Shown here piece by piece: positions 22,952 to 32,800 of a stretch of DNA of 64,000 nucleotides. Within the stretch, counting starts at the first letter, position 1; each line of letters starts with the position of its first letter. The notes beneath the pieces were generated by a model. It searched no databases. It saw only the letters and a program-made list of their open reading frames with translations, and was not told where the DNA came from. The DNA comes from Gracilaria gracilis (Eukaryota; Rhodophyta; Florideophyceae; Gracilariales; Gracilariaceae): assembly GCA_030374805.1 (NCBI GenBank), contig JARGSG010000039.1, positions 1 through 64,000 on the forward strand, read 5' to 3'. The position numbers were made by a program, and so were the translations under genes.

Positions 22952-23783
22952 TTTTATCTCTTCTAATGTACCGATACGAAACGGTTTCGGTGAATGGGGG
23001 ATTTAGTAAAAGGCAATGGGGCCCCCAGCAACTTAGGCTACTCTCAAAAGGTGAGGGGGCGAAGATGGAGTTCCCAGTTTCTCCCGAGCATTCGCAGGAC
23101 GTGGTACGAAGGCCATTTTACAACAAGTCACACAGCAACAATGCAGCCAGGACAACGCAATCGTAATGCGCAGTATTCTCTAAGCTACAGAGCACACCAT
23201 GAGGAACAGTAGTTCAATAGGTAACCGCCTTCCTGTGCTTGTTGGGGTGCTCGGGGCTCAAGAATCAGGCCTCGGCTGTGCCCACGCCCAGCAATTCACT
23301 CCAAGTATGGAGTGGATGGAACCGACTTCAGGATGTAGAGTACATCTTTTGTTCTTCACAATCGGCACGCGGGTTTTCACGGGGCCATAGGCGCTCTTTT
23401 CTGCGATCTACGCCCTGAGTTCTCAAGATTGACTGACAACACACATTGAAAGTCTGCACCTCCCTTCATTCAACGAAGGTAAAGCCTCCTCAGTACACTG
23501 CTGGAGCAGCCTATGCTCCGCTCCTGATCCCACAGGCGACCCGTCGGAAATGAACTGAATCACGCTGGGATGCACCAAATAGCGCGCACGTTGAGTACAA
23601 GCACACACCGAAAGAGCTTCCATCCTGTCCACATCCAACTCTCTGAACTCGGTCTCAGAGCGATCTTTCCTGAACGTGAACGGCTGCACTCCTTCGGCAG
23701 AAGGATTTTGGGGTCTTCTGCTCATGCAATCGCACAACACATGTGCGGCGCTGCGTTTGCAAGAGAAAGACAGAGAGAGACTT
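22952..23783. other. Non-coding stretch upstream of the receptor-like gene
   Basis: Contains only overlapping frames of about 100 codons or less on both strands without recognised domains. The part next to 22951 should be the promoter of the receptor-like gene. No repeat or RNA gene was recognised. Confidence 0.45.
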
Positions 23784-24372
23784 GTCTTTTCAAATTGGAG
23801 CTAATACAGGGTATAGAGATGGGCCATGACATTGTTGCCGCTCGCCAATGGGAATGAAGAGGCTCCCTTCATTGTTGCTGTGAATCCATTGGTCTCTTCG
23901 GCAGTTGTATTATGTACAACCTCTAAATCCTTTTTGCAACCAGCCTTTGACTAAAAATTACCTTCGGTAACGTAAAAGTGCCGGAAAGGAACGAGAATGG
24001 GAGGGGGCAGAAGGTTTCTCGCGGGGCAGTTAGATTGGGCGACAAAAATGAGTCATTTTTTCACGACCATCTTAAAATGTAGCTGCATGGTTCAGTCTGA
24101 AGACTTCAGAGCACAATGTCCCATATTTCCGTGCTCAACCAAGACCACAAACACAGGTAGAATTGGTTTAGGCAACTCCTTTAACGGTCTTGAACTCAAG
24201 TTTCTCTAGTGCGTTCGGGAACTGCCATGAACGGGCTTCCCTATCTTGCCCCCTATCTCGCCACAGCGACAAACCCCTTGGGTCAAAGGACTCTGGGCCA
24301 TTGCTTGGGAATACAAGCAACACGGTCTACATTTGTAAATGTTAAACAGCACCGGCTACCCACGATACTAAA
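23784..24372. repeat. Duplicated 3' flank of the NLR unit, copy A
   Basis: Non-coding sequence downstream of NLR copy A that recurs, with substitutions and small gaps, downstream of copy B (about 29330-29841) and copy C (40483-40928). Shared landmarks are the block around CATGACATTGTTGCC (A and C) and the segment CTATCTCGCCACAGCGA or close variants (all three). It shows that the duplicated unit includes about 0.5 kb beyond the stop codon. Confidence 0.75.
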
Positions 24373-27300
24373 TTACCGCACAATACGGCATGATACAAAC
24401 ACCTTATCAAAGTAAACATCACCGCCGCCAATATTCTGCACAGCACGTTCGCAAGTGCCGAGCACAGCCTGAGAACCGTCGTCGGCACCGACGTGCATCA
24501 TTCCTGGATGCCAATCCTCTCCAGACGACCACGTCAGCGCCAGCGAGAGGACATAGTGCTCCCACGCAGCATCACGCGACGTGAGCACGCAGTCTCTGCC
24601 ACCTGCGTTCAACACCCACAGCCGTTTCATTTCACCATCATCCGACACGATGCGGGCGCCGTCCGCGCTCACTGCCACGCACCACACCGTCATTGAGTCA
24701 CCTCGGAGCGGCTTTCCCACGGCGTTGCCACTTCGCGCGTCCCACACCCGCACCGTCCCACACAGAGACCCTGACACGATGCGTGTGCCGTTAGCGCTCA
24801 GTGCCACGCACCTCACCCAGCCTGTGTGACCGCGGAACGGTTGTCCCACGGCGTTGCCACTTCGCGAGTCCCACACCCGCACCGTCCTGTCGTCCGACTC
24901 TGACACGATGCGAGTGCCGTCCGCGCTCACTGCAAGGCGCACCACCGTCCCTGTGTGACCTCGGAACGGCTGTCCCACGGCGTTGCCACTTCGCGCGTCC
25001 CACACCCGCACCGTCGTGTCGTCCGACCCTGACACGATGCGAATGCCGTCCGCGCTCACTGCCACGCATACCACCGCCTCTGTGTGACCTCGGAGCGGCT
25101 GTCCCACGGCGTTGCCACTTCGCGCGTCCCACACCCGCACCGTCTTGTCTTCTGACCCTGACACGATGCGACTGCCGTCCGCACTCACTGCCACGCACAG
25201 CACCGTCCGTGGGTGACCTCGGAGCGGCTGTCCCACGGCCTTGCCACTTCGCGCCTCCCACACCCGCACCGTCTCGTCCCACGACCCCGACACGATGCGA
25301 GTGCCGTCCGCGTTCACTGCCACGCACCTCACCGTCCCTGTGTGACCTCGGAGTGGCTGTCCCACGGGTTTTCCGCTCACCGTATCCCACAATCCAATCG
25401 AATGATCACGCCTCTCGCACGCAACTCGAGACCCGTCTGCGCAGAACTGGATGTAGTGTTCATGATTTTCGCATTCGTGGGAAATCACTTGCTCGCAAGC
25501 CCCTGTCTCCCTGTTCCACACACGAATATTTCCGTCTTTGTGCGCTGTCACCACCCTGCGTTCGTCGGCTAGAAACGAGGCCTTTACAATATATCCCATC
25601 TCTTCTTCCATCGCAAGTTCTTCATGTTCGTGTCGATTGTATGTTCCGTCATACTTACCAATGTACAACTTATCATCGCTCTTCCACACAATCCAGATTT
25701 CGTCGCCCTCGACACGAGTACACAGCACTCGACCTGGGCCGGTCACAACTTCTAACGCACCGCACCCCGCCTGTAGCAAAAACCCTATAGACGCTTTGAG
25801 CCATGGCTTCGGTGCACATATTTCCATCCTCTTCACAAAATCGCTGGTCAACTCGCTTCGCGTTGCGTGCCACAGTAAGCGTCCGTGTAGCTGAAACCAA
25901 ACCTCACGAGGGTTTCGGTTCACAAACGATGCACTCATCCTGACAGCGACACCGATCATCTTCAAATGCTCTTTGCGATCTGCTTGTTGGGAGGCGTCAT
26001 TGTCGCATATCGCTTTTCCATACTCCAGGTCTTGCTCAACATAAAAGATCCCGCCTTCTACCAGTCGCTTCACAATCCATTGCGGTTGCGACAGTAGCCA
26101 TAGCAACTCTTCAACGAATCCTGCTCGTCCCAGTATCCTGCATACGTTCTTGTAAATGTAACCATCATCTTCAGTATCCCACCACGCATGACAGAACGCC
26201 AAACTTGTACCTTCCTCGGTCGCACCCACAACGACTCCTTCCTCGACCCCTTTCTCTGTTTCAAGTTGTGATTCCAGTGTCTGGCACGGTTGCTCCTCGG
26301 TGAGGTTTCGTTGAACACCGCCTTCTGGCTTTTCAATCAATATACCAACTTGGTGTGTTGTACTTTCACCATATCGAAAGCGTTTGCGAGTCTGGCTTCC
26401 ATACAGCGCCTGTCCCTCTGACCTCTTGCGAGTCGAAATATGGTTCAAAACATTCTCAAGTTGACCGGCCATGTCTGTATTTCTCTTCACTGAGGTCAAC
26501 CCAGCATCGCCCTTCTTTTTTGGATTAGATGAAATATAGTTGCGAACAAGTTGTTGAAAGAATCCCTGTGTTTCCTCACCGGCTTTCCGAACAGCGATGT
26601 CCAGAATCAAGTCATGCAGTTCAACAAAAACCAAGCCATCGTTTCTCCTCATCTGTACAACTGACACATTCGCTAACGACTCCACCACATTTATGGTCCT
26701 TCGCAACGAATCCAAGTCCCACAGCTTCTGGAGCATCTGTGCAGGTACGGATTGCTGTTTCTGAAGAACACACAAAGCCTGAAATCTCTGTTCATACTTC
26801 ACATCCACATTGCGCTTCTCCAGAACTTCAATAGATAGATCCACAATTCTTGATAGTCTACCATAATCGTCCGCTTCTGCATCCATCCAGTCCTTTTCAT
26901 TGGACAATACTTCTGAATAAAACTCTGACAACGCGTCTTGTTTGTTCAAGCAACGACGTGAACAGTCCCACACAGATCCGCCCACAATCCCGAATCCAAG
27001 TGGAAGTCCCTGGCACAACCTGAGGAAATACTTGAGCGCTACTTCATTCTTGTCCTCAAACACGGTATCTTCGCTTATGCCAGCGTGCGTCAGTAACATT
27101 CGCCGTGACAGCTCGCCTAACGCTTCCCTTTCTTTGAACTCAATTACTTTGTTGGCGCGCCTCAGAAAATGTTCGTCTCGAGTTGTATACACCATTCTAC
27201 TGCTTTCGTTCATTATCAGCCCAAGAGTTGACAATACCTTTGAGTCAATCCAATTCATTTTCCATATATCATCAATCAGAAACAAGCATACGTGTGAGTC

Positions 27301-27660
27301 AAACCACTTCGCAGCCCTTTCACACGCCTCTTGAACACTCTCAGCTGCCTCAATCTCCTTCTTTGCATTCGAACCTCCACTGCGATCAACAATCTTGCCG
27401 ATTCCTTTCACTAAATCCGAAATTCTAGCTTCGTTTCCAAGCTGAATGTACAGAATACCTCCGGGGAACCCCTCCTTGATTTGAACGTCTTCAGCTAGTC
27501 CTCGTAGAGCACAAGTTTTGCCAACTCCACCTTTTCCAGAAGCTATGACCGCAACTATTCGGCCGGTGCTTCCGCCTAACACTGCGGCCTTCAGCCTCCC
27601 TTCACATGTTGTGGGTGAACCATAGTCCAGGGTTAGTCTGGGAGGATTTGATGGCACCAT
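24373..27660 (-). CDS. NLR copy A, NB-ARC-WD40 part (1095 residues from first ATG)
   Basis: The downstream part of the first TIR-NB-ARC-WD40 paralogue. An in-frame TAG at 27727-27729, where copies B and C have a leucine codon, separates it from the TIR part. The first ATG after the stop is at 27660. Order: P-loop GKGGVGKT, Walker B CLFLIDDIW, RNBS-B-like RMVYTTRD, GLPL motif (QGLPLGFG) and a VELHD motif at the MHD position. A helical linker with LLWLLSQPQWIVKRLV follows, then two divergent and six similar WD40 units ending RLWVLN. The NB-ARC is a nucleotide-driven switch in immune receptors of plants, animals and fungi; WD40 propellers are sensors or scaffolds. Whether this half is translated alone is unknown; copy A may be a pseudogene. 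Confidence 0.8.
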   Translation of the reverse strand: MVPSNPPRLTLDYGSPTTCEGRLKAAVLGGSTGRIVAVIASGKGGVGKTCALRGLAEDVQIKEGFPGGILYIQLGNEARISDLVKGIGKIVDRSGGSNAKKEIEAAESVQEACERAAKWFDSHVCLFLIDDIWKMNWIDSKVLSTLGLIMNESSRMVYTTRDEHFLRRANKVIEFKEREALGELSRRMLLTHAGISEDTVFEDKNEVALKYFLRLCQGLPLGFGIVGGSVWDCSRRCLNKQDALSEFYSEVLSNEKDWMDAEADDYGRLSRIVDLSIEVLEKRNVDVKYEQRFQALCVLQKQQSVPAQMLQKLWDLDSLRRTINVVESLANVSVVQMRRNDGLVFVELHDLILDIAVRKAGEETQGFFQQLVRNYISSNPKKKGDAGLTSVKRNTDMAGQLENVLNHISTRKRSEGQALYGSQTRKRFRYGESTTHQVGILIEKPEGGVQRNLTEEQPCQTLESQLETEKGVEEGVVVGATEEGTSLAFCHAWWDTEDDGYIYKNVCRILGRAGFVEELLWLLSQPQWIVKRLVEGGIFYVEQDLEYGKAICDNDASQQADRKEHLKMIGVAVRMSASFVNRNPREVWFQLHGRLLWHATRSELTSDFVKRMEICAPKPWLKASIGFLLQAGCGALEVVTGPGRVLCTRVEGDEIWIVWKSDDKLYIGKYDGTYNRHEHEELAMEEEMGYIVKASFLADERRVVTAHKDGNIRVWNRETGACEQVISHECENHEHYIQFCADGSRVACERRDHSIGLWDTVSGKPVGQPLRGHTGTVRCVAVNADGTRIVSGSWDETVRVWEARSGKAVGQPLRGHPRTVLCVAVSADGSRIVSGSEDKTVRVWDARSGNAVGQPLRGHTEAVVCVAVSADGIRIVSGSDDTTVRVWDARSGNAVGQPFRGHTGTVVRLAVSADGTRIVSESDDRTVRVWDSRSGNAVGQPFRGHTGWVRCVALSANGTRIVSGSLCGTVRVWDARSGNAVGKPLRGDSMTVWCVAVSADGARIVSDDGEMKRLWVLNAGGRDCVLTSRDAAWEHYVLSLALTWSSGEDWHPGMMHVGADDGSQAVLGTCERAVQNIGGGDVYFDKVFVSCRIVR
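24690..25375 (-). repeat. WD40 repeat array of NLR copy A (129-bp units)
   Basis: Five very similar 43-residue units of the form GHT..V.CVAVSADG.RIVSG, each ending VRVWDARSGNAVGQPLR or close, plus a degenerate terminal unit. Two older, divergent WD40 units precede it. The 129-bp unit length keeps the reading frame when units are gained or lost. Confidence 0.9.
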
Positions 27661-27726
27661 GTTACATCTCCTGTACTCGTCTTGGCATTGTGGTTGAACA
27701 CCCTCCACTGGATGGGATTTATCCAA

Positions 27727-28338
27727 CTAGTCACGTCTCTCTTCTCGAAGCCGTTCTAAGATTCTGTTCTGTATCATGTCAATGAAGGATTCTCTGGTAC
27801 AGGCCATGTTCGGACGCTCGCGATTGGACGCCCCCAGGTCATTTTCGATGCTCCACACTGTAGCGGCTGTGTCCAATGCATGCGAAACATCTTTGAGAGG
27901 AACTCTACCATCCATGGCACGCTTGAAGAGCCCATGCTTACAAAAGAGGCTGCCGTAGGTATCGAAGATGGCTGAGTTGCGGCAGTCGCGCGTTTCAAGA
28001 CGGTAGAACACAGGAATAAGCAATGGAGGCGTGTTTCCAGCAGCTGCAGCGGCGTCGAAACGATTGACGAAGCAAATAAGCTCACGCATGGGCCACTCCT
28101 TCGCAACAAATTCAGGACTCATGATGAACACGCCCACAGGAGCCGTTTGCATGGCTTGGTCCATAACTTGTGGGCAGTGGTCGCCGAGGCGGAAAGACTT
28201 GATATCGAAGAAGACGGAGATGCCACGTCTGCAAAGTCGTTCATACAACGGACGGGCGATGGTTTCCTTGTCTTCCCCGGCATGGCTGAGGAAGATGTCG
28301 AATGATGGCGCCTGCGCGGAAGATGCGTTTGAAGACAT
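27727..28338 (-). CDS. NLR copy A, TIR-only ORF (203 residues)
   Basis: TIR domain at about residues 11-150: FDIFLSHAGEDKE (box 1), GISVFFDI, then SPEFVAKEWPMREL. Glu86 in MREL sits where plant TIR NADases have their catalytic Glu in the CLDEL motif (alignment by eye). The frame ends at a TAG (27727-27729) exactly where the other two paralogues continue into the NB-ARC region, so the locus could yield a stand-alone TIR protein. TIR-only proteins that cleave NAD exist in plants and bacteria. It is equally possible that the stop simply kills the gene. Confidence 0.75.
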   Translation of the reverse strand: MSSNASSAQAPSFDIFLSHAGEDKETIARPLYERLCRRGISVFFDIKSFRLGDHCPQVMDQAMQTAPVGVFIMSPEFVAKEWPMRELICFVNRFDAAAAAGNTPPLLIPVFYRLETRDCRNSAIFDTYGSLFCKHGLFKRAMDGRVPLKDVSHALDTAATVWSIENDLGASNRERPNMACTRESFIDMIQNRILERLREERRD

Positions 28339-28600
28339 CGAAGAAGAATGAGCGTCTGCGATCGGTTACGTACTCGAAACGAAAGTGTGGGCAAGTTTGC
28401 GTTGGGATGCGGGCTGTGTGTCGTCACGCCGTACCAAGAGTACACGTTCACCCATTACTCTATACAATAACGCTCACCTCCGGCGGCCGTCGCGACGCCA
28501 CCGCCTTTGGGCATCGCTTCCTGCATATCACTGTGGAAGGAAGAAGAGGAAAGCAATGGGGGTGAGGAAAGCACGGCGCGGCGGGAGCTGGCGCCAGCAG
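28339..28600 (-). promoter_or_regulatory. Conserved upstream region of NLR copy A
   Basis: About 260 bp upstream of the ATG is closely similar to the regions upstream of copies B (33913-34190) and C (45282-45560), including a GGAAGAAGAGG block near its far end. Promoter function is inferred from position and conservation; no TATA box is evident. Confidence 0.5.
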
Positions 28601-28629
28601 CCTCGAAGAGAAACGAGCGTGTAGATAAT

Positions 28630-28911
28630 TTATTTTTTGTTGCGAAGGGCCCTGCAGCTACAAAGCAATGTGCAGAGCGTTTGACCCTGGGCCGGTGCTA
28701 ATCTGCGGTGATTAATGGCCGCCGCAGTGTACTGAAGAACAACGCGTTCAAGAGCCAAGCAAAGGTGGACGTATTCTGCGCTTGGAGCCGTTCCACGCAA
28801 TGCGCTGACCTTTTGAGCCACTCGTCGAAGAAAAGCCTTTGCAGCCTCACCCATGCCTCCATACACATCCAATCCAACTGCCGTGAATTCGTAGTTGTTC
28901 AAGCAGGACAA
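28630..28911 (-). pseudogene. Possible fragment of a non-LTR retrotransposon reverse-transcriptase C-terminus
   Basis: A 93-codon frame with LDVYGGMGEAAKAFLRRVA followed by ALERVVLQYTAAAINHRRL. The 'YGG-GEAA-FLRR' pattern resembles the segment found after the RT domain of LINE-type polyproteins in algae and oomycetes, as I remember it. No RT core is present. Directly downstream on the plus strand are an inverted repeat (28934-28983) and tandem repeats (29083-29180). Confidence 0.35.
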
Positions 28912-28933
28912 ATCGTTGTACTTTGTGTGCTTA

Positions 28934-28983
28934 AGCTGTTCAGCTTTCGTAGCCGCTCCAGCGACTACGAAAGCTGAACAGCT
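28934..28983. repeat. Long hairpin (19-bp perfect arms plus 4 inner pairs)
   Basis: Arms 28934-28952 and 28965-28983 are perfect reverse complements (AGCTGTTCAGCTTTCGTAG). Inside them, after one mismatch, four further pairs close on a 2-nt loop. It is followed at once by short GTTAACGCTAAC-type repeats (about 28993-29022). Its origin is unknown; it may be the end of a fold-back or other mobile element. Confidence 0.8.
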
Positions 28984-29082
28984 CTAGTAGGAACGTTAAC
29001 GCTAACGCTAACGTTAACGCTACCAACGGTAAAACGCTACACCCGTTACACTCCGGTGAGGAAAAATCTTCACCTTTTATTT

Positions 29083-29180
29083 GGGTGAGGTGTGGGTGAC
29101 GGAGTCCCATCTCACCCACACAGGGGTGAGGTGTGGGTGACGGCGTCCCACCTCACCCACACAGGGTGAGGTGGTCCCAT
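29083..29180. repeat. 41-bp tandem repeat, two full units and a partial third
   Basis: Unit 1 (29083-29123) and unit 2 (29124-29164) differ at only a few bases; a third begins at 29165 and decays. Each unit holds GGGTGAGGTGTGGGTGA and CTCACCCACACA, which pair with each other, so every unit can fold. Related GGTGA/TCACC words continue to about 29280. Confidence 0.8.
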
Positions 29181-29329
29181 CGCCCGGTGATTTCACCCCA
29201 TTCTGGGGTGAGATCACCACGCTCATTCACCCACCGGGACTGCGCCATCACCGAGTGGGACTACCTGCTCACCGACCAGCTCTAATTTTGCGCTCCCTCT
29301 TCGTGAGCTTCTTGCGTAGCATCTTCGAC

Positions 29330-29841
29330 CGCGGTTGTTCACAGATCTGGGGCAAAGAATGAAACAAGGAGATGATCGCATGAGAGGAATTATGTTCGTA
29401 GGTGAGAAAGACGTCCGTTTTTCCGTTTGAACAAAGTGGAGCCCAAATGGCTTTCAAGAGTGCAGGAAAGGAACGTGAATAGGAGGGTGCAGCAGGTTTC
29501 TCGCGGCGCAGTTGGATTGGCGACTCACTTTTCATCATCATCCTAAAATGTAGCGGCATGGTTCAAAGCACGATGCCGCATATTTCCGTGCTCAACGGAG
29601 AACATAAACACACGTAGAACTGGTTTGGGCAACTCTTTAAACGGTCTTGGACTCAAGTGTCTCTAGTGCTTTCGGGAACCGCAATGAACAGGGCTTCCCT
29701 ATCTCGCCCCCTATCTCGCCACAGCGAAAAACCCTCTAGGTCAAAGGTCTCTCGGCCATTGCTTGGGAATACAAGCGAAACGTCTCGTCATTTCGTCTCA
29801 ATGATAAATGTTGAACAACACCGGCAACGCAGGATACTATA
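29330..29841. repeat. Duplicated 3' flank of the NLR unit, copy B
   Basis: Homologous to 23784-24372 and 40483-40928. No gene is recognised. The segment between the tandem repeats and this block (29181-29330) shows nothing recognisable. Confidence 0.7.
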
Positions 29842-32800
29842 TTACCGCACAATACGGCAACATCCACCAAACCTGTCATCGAAGTAAACATCGCCACCGT
29901 CAATATTCTGCACAGCGCGTTCGCAAGTGCCGAGCACAGCCTGAGAACCGCCGTCGGCACCGACGTGCATCATTCCACGCTCCCAAAGACTTCTAGACGA
30001 CCACGCCAGCGCCAGCGAGTGGATGGTGCGCTCCCACGAAGCATCACGTGACGTGAGCACGCAGTCTCCGCCACCTGCGTTCAACACCCACAGCCGTTCC
30101 ATCAGACCATCGTCCGACACAACGCGAGTGCCGTCCGCGCTCAGTGCCACGCACTTCACCCAGTCTGTGTGACCGCGGAGCGGCTGTCCCACAACGTTGC
30201 CACTTCGCGCGTCCCACACCCGAACCGTCTTGTTCAAAGACCCTGACACGATGCGAGTGCCGTCCGCGCTCACTGCCAAGCACGTCACCCCTCCTGTATG
30301 ACCTCGGAGCGGCTGTCCCACGGCGTTGCCACTTCGCGCGTCCCACACGCGCACCGTCCCGCCATCCGACCCTGACACGATGCGACTGCCGTCCGCGCTC
30401 ACTGCCACGCACCTCACCCAATCCGTATGACCTCGGAGCGGCTGTCCCGCGGCGTTGCCACTTTGCGCGTCCCACACGCGCACCGTCTTGTCGTCCGACC
30501 CTGACACGATGCGAGCGCCGTCCGCGCTCAGTGCCACGCACTTCATCCAGTCTGTGTGACCGCGGAGCGGTTGTCCCACGGCGTTGCCACTTCGCGCGTC
30601 CCACACCCGCACCGTCCCGTTGCTCGACCCTGACACGATGCGACTGCCGTCCGCGCTCACTGCCACGCAGTCTACCCAGCCTATGTGACCTCCGATCGGC
30701 TGTCCCACGGCGTTGCCACTTCGCGCGTCCCACACCCGCACCGTCTCGTCGCTCGACCCTGACACGATGCAAGTGCCGTCCGCGCTCAGTGCCACGCACT
30801 TCACCGTCCCTGTGTGACCTCGGAGCGGCTGTCCCACGGCCTTGCCACTTCGCGCGTCCCACACCCGCACCGTCTTGTCGCTCGACCCAGACACGATGCG
30901 GGTGCCGTCCGCACTCACTGCCACGCACAGCACCTTCTTTCTGTGACCTTGGAGTGCCGGCCCCACAGGTTTTCCACTCAACGTATCCCACAATCCAATC
31001 GAATGATCACGCCTCTCGCACGCAACTCGAGACCCGTCTGCGCAGAACTGGATGTAGTGTTCATGATTTTCGCATTCGTGGGAAATCACTTGCTCGCAAG
31101 CCCCTGTCTCCCTGTTCCACACACGAATATTTCCGTCTTTGTGCGCTGTCACCACCCTGCGTTGGTCGCGTAGAAACGAGGCCTTTTCAACATCTCCCAT
31201 CCCTCTTTTCAAGGCAAGTTCTTGCTGTTCGTGTCGACTGTATGTTCCGTCATACTTACCAACGTCCAACTTACTATATCTCTTCCACAGAATCCAGATT
31301 TCGTCGCCCTCGACACGAGTACACTCCACTCTACCTGGGCCGTTCACAACTTCTAACGCACCGCACCCCGCCTGTAGCAACAACCCTATAGACGCTTTGA
31401 GCCATGGTTTCGGAGCACACATTTCCATCCTCTTCACAAAATCGCTCGTCAATTCGCTTCGCGTTGCGTGCCACAGTAAGCGTCCGTGTAGCTGAAACCA
31501 AACCTCACGAGCGTTTTGGTTCACAAACGATGCACTCATCCTGACAGCGACACCGATCATCTTCAAATGCTCTTTACGATCTGCGTGTTGCGAAGCGTTG
31601 CTGTCACCCACCGCTCTTCCATGCCTCACGTCTTGTTCTACACCGAAGATACAGTAATTTAGCAGTCTGGCAAACGATGCCCACATCCTGCCAACCCCAA
31701 GAACAATTCTCAGTTCTTCCTCGCGGTATGCATGTTGTAAAACATTATTGCCAGCCATCGTTTGTCCATGCTCCAGGTCTTGTTCTACACCATAGACCCC
31801 GCCATCTACCAGTCGCTTCACAATCCATTGCGGTTGCGACAGCAGCCACAGTAACTCTTCAACATACCCTGCTCGTCTTAGTAGTCGGCATAAGTTCTCG
31901 TGTAGGTAACTATCATCTTCAGTACGCCACCACTCATGGCGGAACACCAACCTTGCAGTACCTTGCTCTGTCTCGCCGCGAACCACTGCTTCGACAGGCC
32001 TCTCGAACACAAGTTGCGATTCCAGTGCGTGCCCCATTTGCTCCTCGTCAGCACTTCTCCTGATGCATATCAACCTACCATCTCTCCAGTGCATATGATT
32101 AGACGAAATGTAGTTGCGAACAAGTTGTTGAAAGAATCCCTGTGTTTCCTCACCGGCTTTCCGAACAGCGATGTCCAGAATCAAGTCATGCAGTTCAACA
32201 AAAACCAAGCCATCGTTTCTCCTCATCTGTACAACTGACACATTCGCCAACGACTCCACCACATTTATGGTCCTCCGCAACGTATCCAAGTCCCACAGCT
32301 TCTGGAGCATCTGTGCAGGTACGCATTGCTGTTTCTGAAGAACACACAAAGCCTGAAATCTCTGCTCATACTTCACATCCACATTCCGTTTTTCCAAAAC
32401 CTGAAGAGATAGATCCACAATTCTTGATATTATGCCATAATCGTCCGCTTCTGCATCCATCCAGTCCTTTTCATTGGAAGATACTTCTAAATAAAACTCT
32501 GACAACGCGTCTTGTTTGTTCAAGCAACGACGTGAATAGTCCCACACAGATCCGCCCACAATCCCGAATCCAAGTGGAAGTCCCTGGCACAACCTGAGAA
32601 AATAATTGAGCGCTACTTCATTCTTGTCCTCAAGCACGGTATCCTCGCTTATGTCAACGTGAGTCAGCAACATTCGCCGTGACAGCTCGCCTAACGCTTC
32701 CCTTTCTTTGAACTCAATTACTTTGTTGGCGCGCCTCAGAAAATGTTCGTCTCGAGTTGTATACACCATTCTACTCTCCTCGTTCATCATCACCCCAAGA

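Noticed and set aside
23423-23740. 105-codon minus-strand ORF and overlapping plus-strand ORF 23570-23857
   Set aside because: Mutually overlapping frames, no domain, no promoter or flanking support.
24801-25790. Long plus-strand ORFs (329, 415 and 501 codons) across the WD40 arrays of all three NLR genes
   Set aside because: They are antisense shadows: the 129-bp unit is a multiple of three, so one open antisense unit makes the whole array open. The translations are low-complexity repeats of Pro/Arg/Cys without a domain.
28934-28988. Helitron 3' end (hairpin followed by CTAG)
   Set aside because: The hairpin is much longer than usual and abuts CTAG directly without the usual gap; no Rep/helicase gene or TC 5' end was found.
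29269-29559. 96-codon minus-strand ORF in the 3' flank of NLR copy B
   Set aside because: The homologous flanks of copies A and C do not keep this frame, so it is probably chance.
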